From assembly GCA_024291935.2 (NCBI GenBank), contig CM044313.1:83203001-83267000 (forward strand): DNA of 64,000 nt. The letters run 5' to 3'. Both the position numbers and the translations under genes were made by a program. Source of the stretch: Okapia johnstoni (taxonomy: Eukaryota > Chordata > Mammalia > Artiodactyla > Giraffidae). Position 1 is the stretch's first letter. Every line of letters begins with the position of its first letter. The notes beneath the pieces are model-generated. The model searched no databases. It saw nothing but the letters and a program-made list of their open reading frames with translations, and was not told where the DNA came from. Positions 1 to 11,184 of the stretch are shown piece by piece.

Positions 1-679
1 CATGTTCTCTGCAGTTTTCTTAAACCTGCTTGTTTCAGTCTTTTATGTGTATTGCCTGCCTCCTTGTGCTTGCTGTCTTTTCCCAAAAGATTTACTTGTG
101 TGAACAAAGGAGAAGAGAAAGCATTTTATGCTTGTAACTAGCTATTCATGGCATGAATTTTGAACATTTCTATAGCAAATTATATGTTCAGGTTGCAGAA
201 CTGTATGAAAGACTTGGTTTCCTGTTACTCCCTGCTTGTACATTAGGCTCTTCTGAAGTTTGGTTGATTTTTTTGGACATGTGGCCATTTAAGACAATGA
301 GCTTGAACAAGACTGCAAGATGTCAAAAACCGCTTGCACATTCTTGTGAATGATTTCAGTGAGTTTGGTCTTCTTTCAATAGCTCAATGAAAGGGCAGCC
401 AGAGGGTACTGGCTCGGAGCTACAAGGCTACCTTCGTGGGGTGAGGAGTTCAAAACAAATGGAACTTTATTAAACTACAAAAGGAGTCACATGGTTGGGT
501 TTACCATAAAGTCACTGTGAAACCTGGCACATCACAGGTTTTTAAAGGCTCTTCCTACTCATGAAAAGTGCTATGAGGAGTGGAGATATTGTATTTATTC
601 TTGCTGATATAATGTCTAAGCCTTATCACTTATATGAAGTCTAGCACATAGTAATAAATTTGCTGTGTTCTGTCCCTGA
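1..679. other. non-coding sequence, no clear repeat
   Basis: Moderately AT-rich DNA with no open frame of protein character and no ruminant SINE or LINE. The segment near 636-660 (tagcacatagtaataaat) resembles the 3' tail of a MIR or L2 element and is too short to assign. Confidence 0.5.
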
Positions 680-905
680 GCTATGTGTTGGGCACTGTGC
701 TTAGCACATCACAAATGTTATGTCTTCATTTAATTCTCATGAGAATCTGTGAGGTAGAGAATATGCTTATAACTTCTACAGATGAGAAACTGAATCTTAG
801 AGAGGCTGAGTGACTGGTCCAGGGTCACGTAATGGGGACTTGATGAAGCAGACTCTAGCCCTGGCATATGACTCTGGAGTCCTTGTTCTGAACTCACTCT
901 GACGA
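680..905 (-). mobile_element. MIR SINE, antisense
   Basis: The plus strand shows the reverse-complement MIR order: a 'gggcactgtgcttagcac' block, 'catttaattctcatgag', then 'acagatgagaaactga', 'agaggctgagtgactggtccagggtcac' split over lines, and the codon-like 'tctggagtccttgttctgaac' end. MIR is an old tRNA-derived SINE shared by mammals. Boundaries are approximate. Confidence 0.75.
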
Positions 906-1099
906 GTCACAGGCTGCCAGGCTGCAGCCCATGAGAAGCATTCAGTATAGCTGTGAACTTATAGCAGAATCTTCACAACTCCCCCCAAAATAGAACAAAA
1001 TGGGTCTCTGAGAGGTAAAAATAGTTGTCACAAAATGTCTAGGCAAATAAGGATGGCAAACAATGTTTGCTTTGTCCCATGCAATGAGATAAATGCTTT

Positions 1100-1285
1100 C
1101 AAAACATGTAGTCTTAAACAACAATTCTTTGAAATGGAGACTGTCACTCTTATCCTTCACTCTAGAGACAAGAGAGACAGGCTTGGAGGCACCGGGTGCT
1201 TTGCCCAAGGGGGCATAGCTAGCGGCTGGTAGAACTTGGATCAAACCCAGCTCATCTAGTGGCTCCTTCTTAACCACAACATTCA
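1100..1285 (-). mobile_element. MIR SINE fragment, antisense
   Basis: A decayed reverse-complement MIR core. 'tttgcccaagggggcatagct' corresponds to the conserved 'cttgcccaaggtcacacagct' block, followed by a 'gaacttggatcaaacccag' block. The next stretch to 1957 holds no repeat or gene that I can recognise. Confidence 0.65.
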
Positions 1286-1957
1286 CTATCTCATTTGTAT
1301 TTTGCTCATGGAAACAGCATCTAGGTTTTATTTACTCTCATTTCAGACAAGATTTGAACAAATTTATCATCAGGTTTCTAAATCCCCAGCAAATTAAAGA
1401 GACCATGTAACGAGTACTGGAGGCTGGAGCCCCATTAGTAGGAGAAAGGTAGAGAAAGGCTTCAAAAGACAGGCAGAAAACTAAAGAGAAAATGGACGGA
1501 GTCAGGGGCTGGCCCTGGCAGTCAGGCGACACTCTGTATTCCTATGCTGAGGACAATGTCTGAACACATACCAGGTGTACACCTGTAAAATAAAGTGGAT
1601 GTATGGATGAACCCATGAGCGGCTGAATATAAGGATGACTAAACACATGAATTGATGATATGACTAATGACTGTAAGAATGGACATACGAATACCTCACA
1701 GCACTTGAGTGAAATCCAGCACACGAATATTCACGATAATGACCTTGAATCATTAAGAAGAGTTCCTAGTTTTCTTGAACTTTTGGCTTGAGAAGGCATG
1801 GATATGTAGAATGAACACAAGCAATATGATCGTCAAAAGTTACAACAATGATATTCATTTGTCCATACCATATGGCGTGTAGGGTCTTAGTCCTCTGACC
1901 AAGGACTCGATCTGGGCCCTTGGCAGTGAGAGTGCAGAGTACTAACCTCTGGACCGT
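1286..1957. other. unannotated single-copy-like DNA
   Basis: No coding frame longer than about 65 codons and no recognisable repeat. Composition is ordinary for bovid intergenic DNA. Confidence 0.45.
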
Positions 1958-2131
1958 GCTGCTGCTGCTGCTGCTAAGTCGCTTCTGTCGTGTCCGACTC
2001 TGTGCGACCCCATAGACAGCAGCCCACCAGGCTCCCCTGTCCTTGGGATTCTCCAGGCAAGAATACTGGAGTGGGGTGCCATTTCCTTCTCCAACGCATG
2101 CATGCATGCTAAGTAGCTTCAGTCATGTCCT
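1958..2131 (-). mobile_element. Bov-A2/Bov-tA SINE, antisense
   Basis: Begins with a (CTG)n run (tgctgctgctgctgctgct), then 'aagtcgcttctgtcgtgtcc', the 'gcgaccccatagacagcag' block and 'ggcaagaatactggagtggg'. This is the antisense of the bovid tRNA-Glu/BovB-tail SINE. After 'ccttctcca' a second unit starts and stops at about 2131, so the dimer is truncated. Short open frames across it are SINE artefacts. Confidence 0.9.
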
Positions 2132-2333
2132 TGAGGGAATTCCAACAGTGGTATTTGGAAACACTGGCTGTTAGGCCTCATTGTCTTTCTCTCTTACTCC
2201 CTGTGTTATTTATCTCAAGCAAGCTCTTCCCCACTCTGAGCTTTTGTTTCTCATGTGCGAAATTAGGGCTGGTGAGCTGATACCCACTGATAAAAGATCA
2301 CTGTGGTCAGAAGCACACTTTGAGCCAGTTCAC

Positions 2334-2387
2334 CCACGTGTATCCCAGCATCAGTACTTACCACGTGTATCCCAGCATCAGTACTTA
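2334..2387 (+). repeat. 27-bp perfect tandem duplication
   Basis: The 27-mer at 2334-2360 is repeated without mismatch at 2361-2387. Each copy begins ccacgtgtatcccagcatca. Both carry a palindromic E-box CACGTG (2335-2340 and 2362-2367). The 27-bp length keeps any reading frame, which explains the duplicated peptide in a spurious frame here. Confidence 0.95.
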
Positions 2388-2483
2388 TTAGTCCTGAGAA
2401 GTGAGCAAGTGGCTTGATAGTCTGTGCTTCAATTTCCTCATTTTCAAATTGAGAATGGTACAGTTTTAGGATTTTAGTGGAAG

Positions 2484-2703
2484 CCCTTCCCAGGTGGCAC
2501 CCATGGTAAAGAACCTGCCTGCCAATGCAGAAGACATAAAAGATATGGGTTCAATCCCTGGGTGGAGAAGATCCCCTGGAGAAGGGAATGGCAACCCATT
2601 CCGTATTCTTGGCTGGAGAATCCCATGGACAGAGGAGCCTGGTGGGCTACAGTCATAGAGTTGCACAGAGTAGAACACGACTAAAGCCACTTAGCATGCA
2701 TGC
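2484..2703 (+). mobile_element. Bov-tA SINE
   Basis: The order is SINE head (cttcccaggtggcaccca), degenerate A/B-box region, 'gaagatcccctggagaaggg', 'cctgg-tgggctacag' and a tail ending with 'gcatgcatgca'. The head lies 5' and the BovB-like tail 3', which gives the plus orientation. Confidence 0.9.
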
Positions 2704-4902
2704 AAGAAGGCCCCTGATAGCACTTCTCTTTCTCTTCCAAACTTCAAAGATATTAGGATAATAATAAAGGAGTGTTGGATAGACACCAAAATATCACTTT
2801 ATTACTGAAAAAAAAGCCAGTTGGAAAGGTAGATTAGTTTGAAAGCCTAGTGGGCTTGCTAAGGAAACCCAGCACTAGGCAGACTCCCCACTAGAGTTGG
2901 GGTTACATTATATTTTGCTTTTCTTTTACAAAAGCAGAAGTGGCTGCTCCCCACTGACAGCAGGCTCCAAATCTACAGTTCGAAACTAGAGGGAATTACT
3001 TTCTGCTTTCACCTCTGGCTGGCTCAGTTTCAGAACTCAGAGGTTTGAAGGAAGTGATCAGGCAGAATCTGTTTTAATCCGCATGAATTAAAAAAAGATC
3101 ATTAGAGACACCAGTGATTCTGAGAGCTGGTAAATCACTTATCAATTAACAACAATTCTTGTACTTAAAGCTTTGCTTTTTCGGATTTGTTTACAGCATC
3201 ATGAAAAGGGGAAAAAAAGTATGAATAATTTAAAGACTGGAAGTTTAAAACTTCCCTTAAACTATCTCTCACTTCAGGTCAATCAATGCATTACAAGCAA
3301 AATGAATTCCTTTCCATCTCTCTTCACCTTTCCCACCATCCCTGTTCCCCTTACACAGATAGAGAAATATGGCAAAAAGTGATGATGTGCTTTGTACATT
3401 TACCGGTTAACACTGAAAAGCTACACTGGCTATTCTCACCTCAAAGAACAGCACTATTTACGGAGGTGTAACCTTTTACAGCAAGTTGTAATGGGAAAAA
3501 ATAATTGAAGCCCCACTTGCTATTTGGATAGCTTCATTCATTCAGTGTGCTTTATGCAACACTTTATTTGCAGAGGATCCATAACCTAAATTAGATCCTT
3601 CTCATAATATCCTGGTGTAATAACTCTGAGAAATTTAATTGAATAAATATTGTATAACAACTTCAAGAGGTACTGCAACATTTAAAGGTTTATTCCCTGA
3701 GACTAACTAAAGTAGAAAAGGGCCTGTGAAGTTGGGGACTTCTTAACTGATTCAGGCTAATGTTAACTGACCGTCAAATGTGACTTGAACTAGACAGGAA
3801 GACAATGTGCTTGAATGGGTTGCTGGATGTTTTATCAATTTTGATTGCCTCCATTTAAAAACTTCAATTAGAACCTCTGTTTACTCAAGTCAAATTGTGC
3901 ATAAAATATGATGCAAAACATTCTAAAAGGGAATTTTAATTATACCACTAAAGAAATGCCCCTGCTCAATGTTTACTAAACACTTGCCAGAACAAGTTAA
4001 TTAATACATGTTTAAATAAGTGAAAGGAGAAGAAGGGAAACAGGAAAAAAAAATCACATTCATCTTTTGTCAAGTTTCACTGCAGTTGTCAAAGAAGTTC
4101 AATTTCCAGTTTAACGACTGCACTATCACAGTATACACGTGTAATTATAAACACTGGGGCACCAGAACGCAGAGAAGGCCAGCAGAAAGCTAATTCTCAG
4201 TGGAAGTTGTTGTTCAAAATAATTGTGCATTGTTACTTGATGTTCTGCAGTCATCAAATCAAGCAATTTTCAATTTCTTTCATCTATTAATTACTGAAAG
4301 GTAGAAAATCAGAATGTTCACATGGTAATTTTTAATAGGGCAGTAATATGGCCTTTTATTTATTTAAAGCTACAGAAAAATACTTTTTAGTGTAAAGAGC
4401 ATACTATGTAGAAAAAGAAAAATTTTGATGATACTGAGTTTGTAGTTCTAATTTTAACACACCACCAACTTTTTCAGCTTTGTCTTTTCAAAATCCTCGT
4501 TTTCCTCATCTATTAATGTAAGCCATACTGCTTGTGTTAGTAAAATAGATGTTGAAAAACAGCTGATAATCTATAAGAAAAACCAGATGAAATCAATCTT
4601 TCTGGGACATGCCCTGTTATCTCAGTAGCTTTATGAAAAATGGGAAGAAAAAATATCCAAAATAATTTTGAAATCTTTTGGAGAAGGAAAATGCACATAT
4701 TCCATTAATGCAACTGCCACTACTAAGGAAGTTATTCTCTTAATCAGCATGTCCTGCATCAGTCCTGTTACAGTTTGTTCCTGTATTGCTGAAGCTGATC
4801 ATCAAATTTCTCAAATGGTCTAAGAAGCCACAGCTTGTGCAAATCTGGGAAATAACGTTGACTTAGGAGCAGGCCTTCCCTAAGTGTTTTGCTTGAAATT
4901 CC
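2704..4902. other. repeat-poor AT-rich block, 2.2 kb
   Basis: No ruminant or old mammalian repeat is recognisable across 2.2 kb, unlike most of the window. No coding frame is supported. It holds several TAATTA/ATTAAT-type homeodomain-like cores, for example at about 3999 and 4287. A conserved non-coding element is possible but cannot be shown from one sequence. Confidence 0.4.
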
Positions 4903-5037
4903 AAGAGGGGTGGGATGGGAGTGGGGGAGACAGGCTATAGAGGGAGGGAATATATGTGTAATTATGATTGATTTGCGTTGTATGGCAGAAACCTATACAA
5001 CATTGTAAAGCAATTAAAAATAAAAAAAAAATAAAAA
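4903..5037 (+). mobile_element. ruminant L1 3' end
   Basis: A G-rich run (ggggtgggatgggagtggggg) leads into 'atatatgtgtaattatgattga', then 'tatggcagaaacctatacaacattgtaaagcaatt' (split) and an A-rich tail with 'aataaaaaaaaaataaaa'. This matches the 3' UTR style of bovid L1. Only about 135 bp remains, as in most 5'-truncated copies. Confidence 0.8.
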
Positions 5038-5094
5038 CTTGCTCAGGACAAACATTTAGCTAAAAAAAAAGAAGAAAGAAATTCCACTGATTGG

Positions 5095-5413
5095 TTCAGT
5101 TCAATTCAGTTCAGTCGCTCAGTCGTGTCCGACTCTTTGCGACCCCATGAATTGCAGCACGCCAGGACTCTCTGTCCATCACCAACTCCCGGAGTCTACC
5201 CAAACCCATGTCCATCGAGTCAGTGATGCCATCCAACCATCTCATCCTCTGTCGTCCCCTTCTCCTCCTGCCCCCAATCCTACCTAGCATTAGGGTCTTT
5301 TCCAATGAGTCAACTCTTCGCATGAGGTGGCCAAAGTATTGGACTTTCAGCTTCAACATCAGTCCTTCCAATGAACACCCAGGATTGATCTCCTTTAGGA
5401 TGGATTGATTGGA
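5095..5413 (-). mobile_element. BovB (RTE) LINE 3' fragment, antisense
   Basis: Starts 'ttcagttcaattcagttcag' and continues through 'cgtgtccgactctttgcgac'. The minus strand reads the C-terminal part of the BovB reverse transcriptase frame, for example [19 protein letters not shown] and [15 protein letters not shown]. The copy is 5'-truncated and stops near 5413. It is a fossil, not a gene. Confidence 0.9.
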
Positions 5414-6549
5414 CTTAGGCCAAGCCAGTTCAGACATTTGAGTTAAGCCTCACTGATTTGTTATGAAGATAAAATATGATATGTAAAACACTTGCCACAC
5501 TGCCAAATAAGCAGGCAATAAAGAGCAGCCAATATTGCTTTTGAGACTATTGCTTACCAAGAGCTGATCTTATGCAGTGCAACAATAGTACATAAAACAT
5601 CTATAGTCTTTGGGCCACTTGCTATTAATAAAAAACATGAAGTCAAAATATCATAAAATGCAGCCTACTTAAAAAACAAAACAAAACTCTTTTCTTCCAC
5701 ATGTTATTTTTCTTTATACCTAGAAAAAGACATGTTTGGTACTTAAGCATGCTGACTTGCTCTATAATTTCAGTTGGCAGGGGAAATACAATTTCCCAAT
5801 ATATTTTTCCCAATAAAACAAAGAACCTGAAGTGCCAGCACATTTACACACCTACCAATTATGAAATGAGTTTCCTTGGATATTAAAAGTAAGCCAAAAT
5901 ATAATTTAGTCCTATAAAATACTGTTCAACTCAGCTATATTTCCACTTGGAGCATCAGTAATTGTTATTTAATCAGCAATTGATTAGTGGACTTTAATGT
6001 AACTTTATTTTTTCCCCACAACACAGTAAAAAGTTTTGTAAAATGAGCATTTTTCTCCATATGAAAGAGAAAAGTACATATTATACATATGTTTTTTTAA
6101 ACGTCTTAAAAGCATCTGAGAGTCAAGTGTTTGATGCTGCAGCTCTGTCACTGATGTGGAATTTCTTTCAGATGACTGTAAATAAAATTCAGGTACCCAC
6201 GGTTATAAATACTCCTTTTCAAATTTTCTCCAGCAACAGCGAAAAATTTCAATTAATTGAATCTCAGCCAACTACAAATAATGCCAGAAGTGCAATATTT
6301 GGTGCTCCAGGTCATAGACAACCATTAATTAAGATGCAAAGGATCAGCATTAGAGGCCCCAAATACAAATTTTTGTTCCAGAATTTCTTTTTTTTTTGAT
6401 AACTATGGGCTGAAATAGCTATAAATACCACTTCAACTATATGGGAAAAGAGGGTTTTGGGTACAATTTTTATTTTGCTTGCTCTGGAATTTTTGACAAA
6501 ATTCTGAAGTGTTATTTTTGAAAATGAAACTAAGATTATTTTCACTTCA
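5414..6549. other. AT-rich non-coding DNA
   Basis: No repeat of known type. A 118-codon open frame at 6043-6399 (+) is AT-rich, ends in a run of Phe from a poly-T tract and shows no domain. I treat it as chance. Confidence 0.45.
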
Positions 6550-6557
6550 GGATTTGT

Positions 6558-7121
6558 TCAGTTCAGTCGCTCTGTCGTGTCCGACTCTTTGTGACCTCAT
6601 GGATTGCAGCACACCAGGCTTCCCTGTCCATCACCAACTCCCGGAGTTTACTCAAACTCATGTCTATCGAGTCGGTAATGCCATCCAGCCATCTCATCCT
6701 CTGTCGGCCCCTTCTCCTCCTGCCTTCAGTCTTTCCCAGCATCAGGGTCTTTTCTAGTGAGTCAGTTCTTTGCATCAGGTGACCAAAGTATTGGAGTTTC
6801 AGCTTCAGCATCAGTCCTTCCCATGAATATTCAGGACTGATTTCCTTTAGGATGGACTGGTTGGATCTCCTTGCAGTCCAAGAGACTCTCAAGAGTCTTC
6901 TCCAACACCATAGTTCAAAAGCATCAATTCTTCAGCATTCAGCTTTCTTTATAGTCCAACTCTCACATCCATACATGACCACTGGAAAAACCATAGCTTT
7001 GACTAGACGGACCTTTGTTGGCAAAGTAATGTCTCTGCTTTTTAATATGCTGACTAGGTTGATCATAGCTTTCTTTCCAAGGAGCAAACATCTTTTAATT
7101 TCACGGCTGCAGTCACCATCT
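6558..7121 (-). mobile_element. BovB LINE, 5'-truncated, with TSD
   Basis: About 564 bp of BovB 3' end, antisense. The flanks 6550-6557 and 7122-7129 are both GGATTTGT, an 8-bp target-site duplication that defines the ends. The minus strand holds two same-frame pieces of the RT C-terminal region (6563-6892 and 6932-7121) separated by stops. Visible motifs are [18 protein letters not shown] and VVMYGCESWTIKKAE. It is a dead 5'-truncated copy. Confidence 0.92.
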
Positions 7122-7129
7122 GGATTTGT

Positions 7130-8625
7130 ATTTATAGAAAAAAAAAACAAAAACCCTTTGCATTCCATGTCAGCTCTATTTTAAAGTAATGCAAATTCAG
7201 TGATTTCCCATTGGAGAGATGGAGGGGGAAGATTAAGATCCCTTAAGATGGCTAAAGTTACCAAATGTAAAATTTATAAACCATGACATACCTTTTTTTA
7301 GAAGTTTTCCCCAAATCACTTGCTAAGAGGCTTATAGAAATGAATTATTTTCAAGATACTATCCATAACCTTTCAAAATATCTAGATTTTCTGGCAGTAA
7401 AATTTTGTGTGTGTGTGTGTGTGTACATTTTGCTTTCTGAAATGTAGATACTTCTTCATGTTGCTTTATGGTGGTTGAGCTCAAACAAGAAGAATTCTGA
7501 GAAAAAGATCAGTACAACTTGTTAGCGTTCCAATTTATCATCCACCTATACAAGATTTAATGGCTGTGTTAACCCAGAGTCTCAAGAATAATTATAGTCT
7601 AAAACAAGTCCTTAAAGTGAAGAGATGAAAAGAAATATAGAAAGGGAGGGCCGTCATGAAACAGAAATTGCACAAGCGAGGGAACTTTCATCATGTTGAG
7701 TAAGTACTTTGCTATGGGATTCTTTTTAAAATTAAGGTGCCTAGCAAGTTGGGTGGAAATAAAATATGTATGATTAGCAGGGAATACCTTGGCTCAGAGT
7801 AGTTGGAAATGAGTGGAGAAAGGACAGAGAGGTATTTTTCCCCCCAAGTCATTACCAGCTTTAGTTCACAGAAAAGTTATTTCAACTTCTCTCTTTGAAA
7901 AACTGCTTTGAGGTCTGCTTTTAATTTGAACAGTTAAATATCGTATTCATGCCAATGAATCTTTTTTCTTATTTAATATCATTAGGAAGAAAGCCTCCCA
8001 GGCCAGAGTGAATAGTGTAATTGCTTAAAAGAAGAAATATATAGCATACATATTTAATGAAAACCTTTAAAACAATTTCCTTATGTTGGCCAGGCATTTT
8101 TGTTTATATAAGATAAACTTTTAGCTTTTAAATCACTAAACTACATTGAACTGTATGAGAAAATATCTAGAATAAGATTTTAGTGAATAACCTCACAATC
8201 TTTTACTGATTATATCTGTTTAGGCTGCAGGTCAGTTTTATAGGATCCTTAATTAAGCTCATGCAATTAGAGTAAACCACACTATAAATCTGAAAATCTC
8301 CTAAGAACAATATAGAAGTCATCATGCAACTTGGGTCATAAATCCCATGAGATAAGTGCTTTGATATTTTCCATGTCTTGAAATCCAACAACTGAAAAAT
8401 ATTTGTTTTCATGAAAAGTTAAAAAAAAAATTGAGCACATCACTACTTTTCAGAGCTCAACAGATTGCTGTCTGCATGACATTTCTTGCTGTTTATAACT
8501 AAAGAGAAATGACTTTGGCACTTATATCTGTTTGATGAGAAATTGTTACTGCAATTGCCCTATGAGACATCAAGCCACCTGTCACAGCATCCCTGCTGTT
8601 TTGTTTTTTTGTCCAAGGCAATCCT
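7130..8625. other. AT-rich DNA with a short (GT)n
   Basis: Non-coding. A (TG)n run of about 10 units lies at 7407-7426. An A-run lies at 7138-7147, directly after the right target-site duplication of the BovB copy. Nothing else is recognised. Confidence 0.5.
7407..7426 (+). repeat. (TG)n microsatellite
   Basis: Uninterrupted TG dinucleotides, about ten units, followed by 'acattttgctt'. Confidence 0.9.
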
Positions 8626-8950
8626 CTTCCTGGTAGCTCAGCTGGTAAAGAATCTGCCTGCAATGCAGGAGATGGTGGTTTGAGTCCTGGGTCAGGAAGA
8701 TCCGCTGGAGAAGGAATAGGCTACTCACTCCAGTATTCTTGGGCTTCCCTGGTGGCTCAGATGGTAAAAAATCTGCCTGCAATGCGGGAGACCTAGGCTT
8801 GATCCCTGGGTTGGGAAGATCCCCTGGAGAAGGGAATGGCTACCAATTTCAGTATTCTGGCCTGGAGAATTCCCTGGACAGAGGAGTCTGGCAGGCTACA
8901 GTCCATGGGGTCGCCAAGAGTCGGACACAACTGAGCGACTTTCACTTTAA
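8626..8950 (+). mobile_element. Bov-A-type SINE dimer
   Basis: Two SINE heads lie in tandem: 'cttcctggtagctcagctgg' near 8628 and 'gcttccctggtggctcagat' near 8742. Each is followed by 'aatctgcctgcaatgc-ggag' and 'gaagatcc-ctggagaa'. Only the second unit runs on into the BovB-type tail (gagtcggacacaactgagcg). This is the head-to-tail dimer layout of Bov-A elements. Confidence 0.85.
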
Positions 8951-8997
8951 TGCTCTCCAGTCAGCAGGAGGATAGAAAAACAGTATGCCACCAGACA

Positions 8998-9155
8998 GAA
9001 GTAGCTGGAACATTCTGGCAAAGAGAATGGACTTCAGAGTCAGTCAGATTATAGGGTGAAAATTTTATTTACTTGTGTGACTTTGGACATGTTACATAAC
9101 CTTTTAAAGTTTTAGCCTTTTCACCTTAAACTGGGGATGATTATGTTCAGGTCCC
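8998..9155 (+). mobile_element. MIR SINE fragment
   Basis: 'gacttcagagtcagtcagat', then 'cttgtgtgactttggacatg' for the conserved 'ctgtgtgaccttgggcaag' core, then 'ccttttcaccttaaactggg'. Strongly diverged, plus orientation. Confidence 0.65.
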
Positions 9156-9961
9156 AGGTTATTAATGTGGAGGCTGAAAGACAGGGTGTGCAGAAGGAGC
9201 AGATACATAGTAGTTATTATTAGGTCATTTTGGGGGTGAAGGTTCGATGCATTGATGACTTGAGATGTTTTTCTTTGTCATAATGGCTTTTCAGATACAG
9301 TAGCTAGTCAACCCTCTGTCTTTGCTGCAGAGATTTCGTGCGTAAGGATCTCTGAGAGGTCTAAAGGCAGGACCCAAAGTGTGAAATTTATTGAAATCTT
9401 CAGTTTTATCTTAAACACATATGTATACTTTGTGTTCTGCTCAATAACAGATGTAAATTGTTTTATTAGCCAAATCATTTTTGCTCCTTAAATCTTCTTG
9501 TACATCTGATGCTCTGGTGTTACCTGCATTCTGTGGCATTGCCTGACCTCTGGCACCACGCTGGGAATAAGGACAGCCAGTCTGGGCAGCATTGGAGAAA
9601 GACCAGGAAACTTAGACTTCCCTAAATTCTGCTTTCTAGTGCCTCTGTACAGATGGTAGGGCTTGGGGGGCTCCCTCTCTCTGACCAGCCCTCTCATTAC
9701 AAAATGAGACATAGGCAGGTTCTCTTGTATGGATTATTCTCACCATTTTAATTTAAAATTATAGCTTATTGAGCTAAGAAATGGGGTGCAATTTGGGCAG
9801 AGGAAGAAGATGTTGAAAATAAATTTCTATCCCTTAGTGAAAAAAGATAATAAATGGTAGAACATATGCCATTCTAGGTTCCCCCTCACCTGTCCCTATT
9901 TTGGAGTCTACCAAGAAACCACTAAGATAGACTTTTGATTGGCTGCTCTAGAAATTATGGC
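9156..9961. other. unannotated non-coding DNA
   Basis: No repeat or coding frame that I can support. The longest open frame (9488-9712, minus) shows no recognisable motif. Confidence 0.4.
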
Positions 9962-10092
9962 ATGTGCTTGTTTGCTCAGTTGCTCAGTCGTGTCCAACTT
10001 TTGTGACCCCATGGACTGTCGCCCGCCAGGCTCCTCTGTCCATGGAATTTTTCAGGCAAGAGTACTGGAGTTGGTTTCCATTTCCTGCTCCA
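9962..10092 (-). mobile_element. Bov-tA SINE, antisense, truncated
   Basis: 'tgctcagttgctcagtcgtg', 'gtgaccccatggactgtcgc' and 'caggcaagagtactggag' are present. The copy ends at 'cctgctccag', so the tRNA-derived head is missing. Confidence 0.85.
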
Positions 10093-10957
10093 GTGGCCTG
10101 TGCTCAGTAGAGGTTAAATCTCATTCTATGAATCATGGGAAACTTGTAGGTAACTTCTCAGATTAAGTGAGAAGGAAGATGAAAAAACATGCTTTGGGTG
10201 GCTTGCTATACAGACAACTGGGTTCTTAGGTGCAATGACATTTCTTGTAAGTAAAAGTCCATGAGATAATAAATCATTACTAAATAAATAAAGCATGGTA
10301 TAAATAATAAAAGCATTGTTTTCTGTCTGTCCTCAAAGTTCTGTTACTCCAATTAAGTTAAATAACTATTCAACCTAAAAGTAAAACCTCACTATATCCC
10401 CTGGTCACCAACAACCCTCTCACCCATGAGCTGGGACACACAGGTGGAGAACATTACAGGGGTAGGATGGTACTTGGTACCATTTAATCCTGGATAAAGG
10501 CCAATAAGGTAGATGGGAGAGAGGGAGGAAAAGAGAGAGAGAGGAAGAGAGAGGAAGAATGAGGGCAAAAATGTACTCCCACTGTTTGTTTATATTTCAT
10601 TCAGTGTGAGTAATATTTACTTGTTCCTGGGGCCTATGACATGTGGGACCTTTCTTACTTCATAGATGGACTATTGTGTCAATCTGGTGATTAGACTGTG
10701 TCATACACATGTAATGACCAAATCAAACTCAGTGTGAGTCTTCCCTCTTCAGCTCAGGCTTGCTTCCTGCTAGAAAGGGACATGGTTCTTCTGCTCCCTC
10801 TCTCAGCCCCTAGGCCTCAGTTCATTACCCTCAGTTTCTGCTCCCTGTCAACACTGAAGTCGTTAGTAGGGGCGGAGGGACGGGCAGGTAGTGGGACAGT
10901 TATTTCTACTTTCTGCGCCAGTTAAATTGTGCAAGTTGATATTTCTGGATGGCTCAG
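10093..10957. other. non-coding DNA with a GA-rich tract
   Basis: Contains an AT-rich patch at about 10,260-10,320 and a purine tract at 10,511-10,566. Nothing gene-like is seen. Confidence 0.45.
10511..10566 (+). repeat. (GA)-rich simple repeat
   Basis: Imperfect GAGA/GGAA purine tract on the plus strand, including 'aaaagagagagagagaggaa'. Confidence 0.85.
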
Positions 10958-10968
10958 TTATATGATTA

Positions 10969-11173
10969 GGGCTTCCTTGGTGTCTCAGTGGTAAAGAATC
11001 AGCCTGCAGGGCAGGAGATGCGGGTTCGATCCGGGGTCAAGAAGATCCCCTGGAGGAGGGCAGGCAACCCACTCCAGGATTCTTGCCTGGAGAATCCCAT
11101 GGACAGAGAAGCCTGGTGGCTGCAGTCCATGGGGTCACAAACAGCTGGACACGACTAAGGCAACTGAGCACAA
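10969..11173 (+). mobile_element. Bov-tA SINE with 11-bp TSD
   Basis: A well-formed SINE from 'gggcttccttggtgtctcag' to 'cacgactaaggcaactgagc'. The flanks 10,958-10,968 and 11,174-11,184 are identical (TTATATGATTA). This is an 11-bp target-site duplication proving L1-type retroposition at this spot. Confidence 0.95.
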
Positions 11174-11184
11174 TTATATGATTA

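Noticed and set aside
6043..6399. 118-codon plus-strand open frame
   Set aside because: AT-rich, ends in a poly-Phe artefact of a T-run and has no recognisable motif or gene context.
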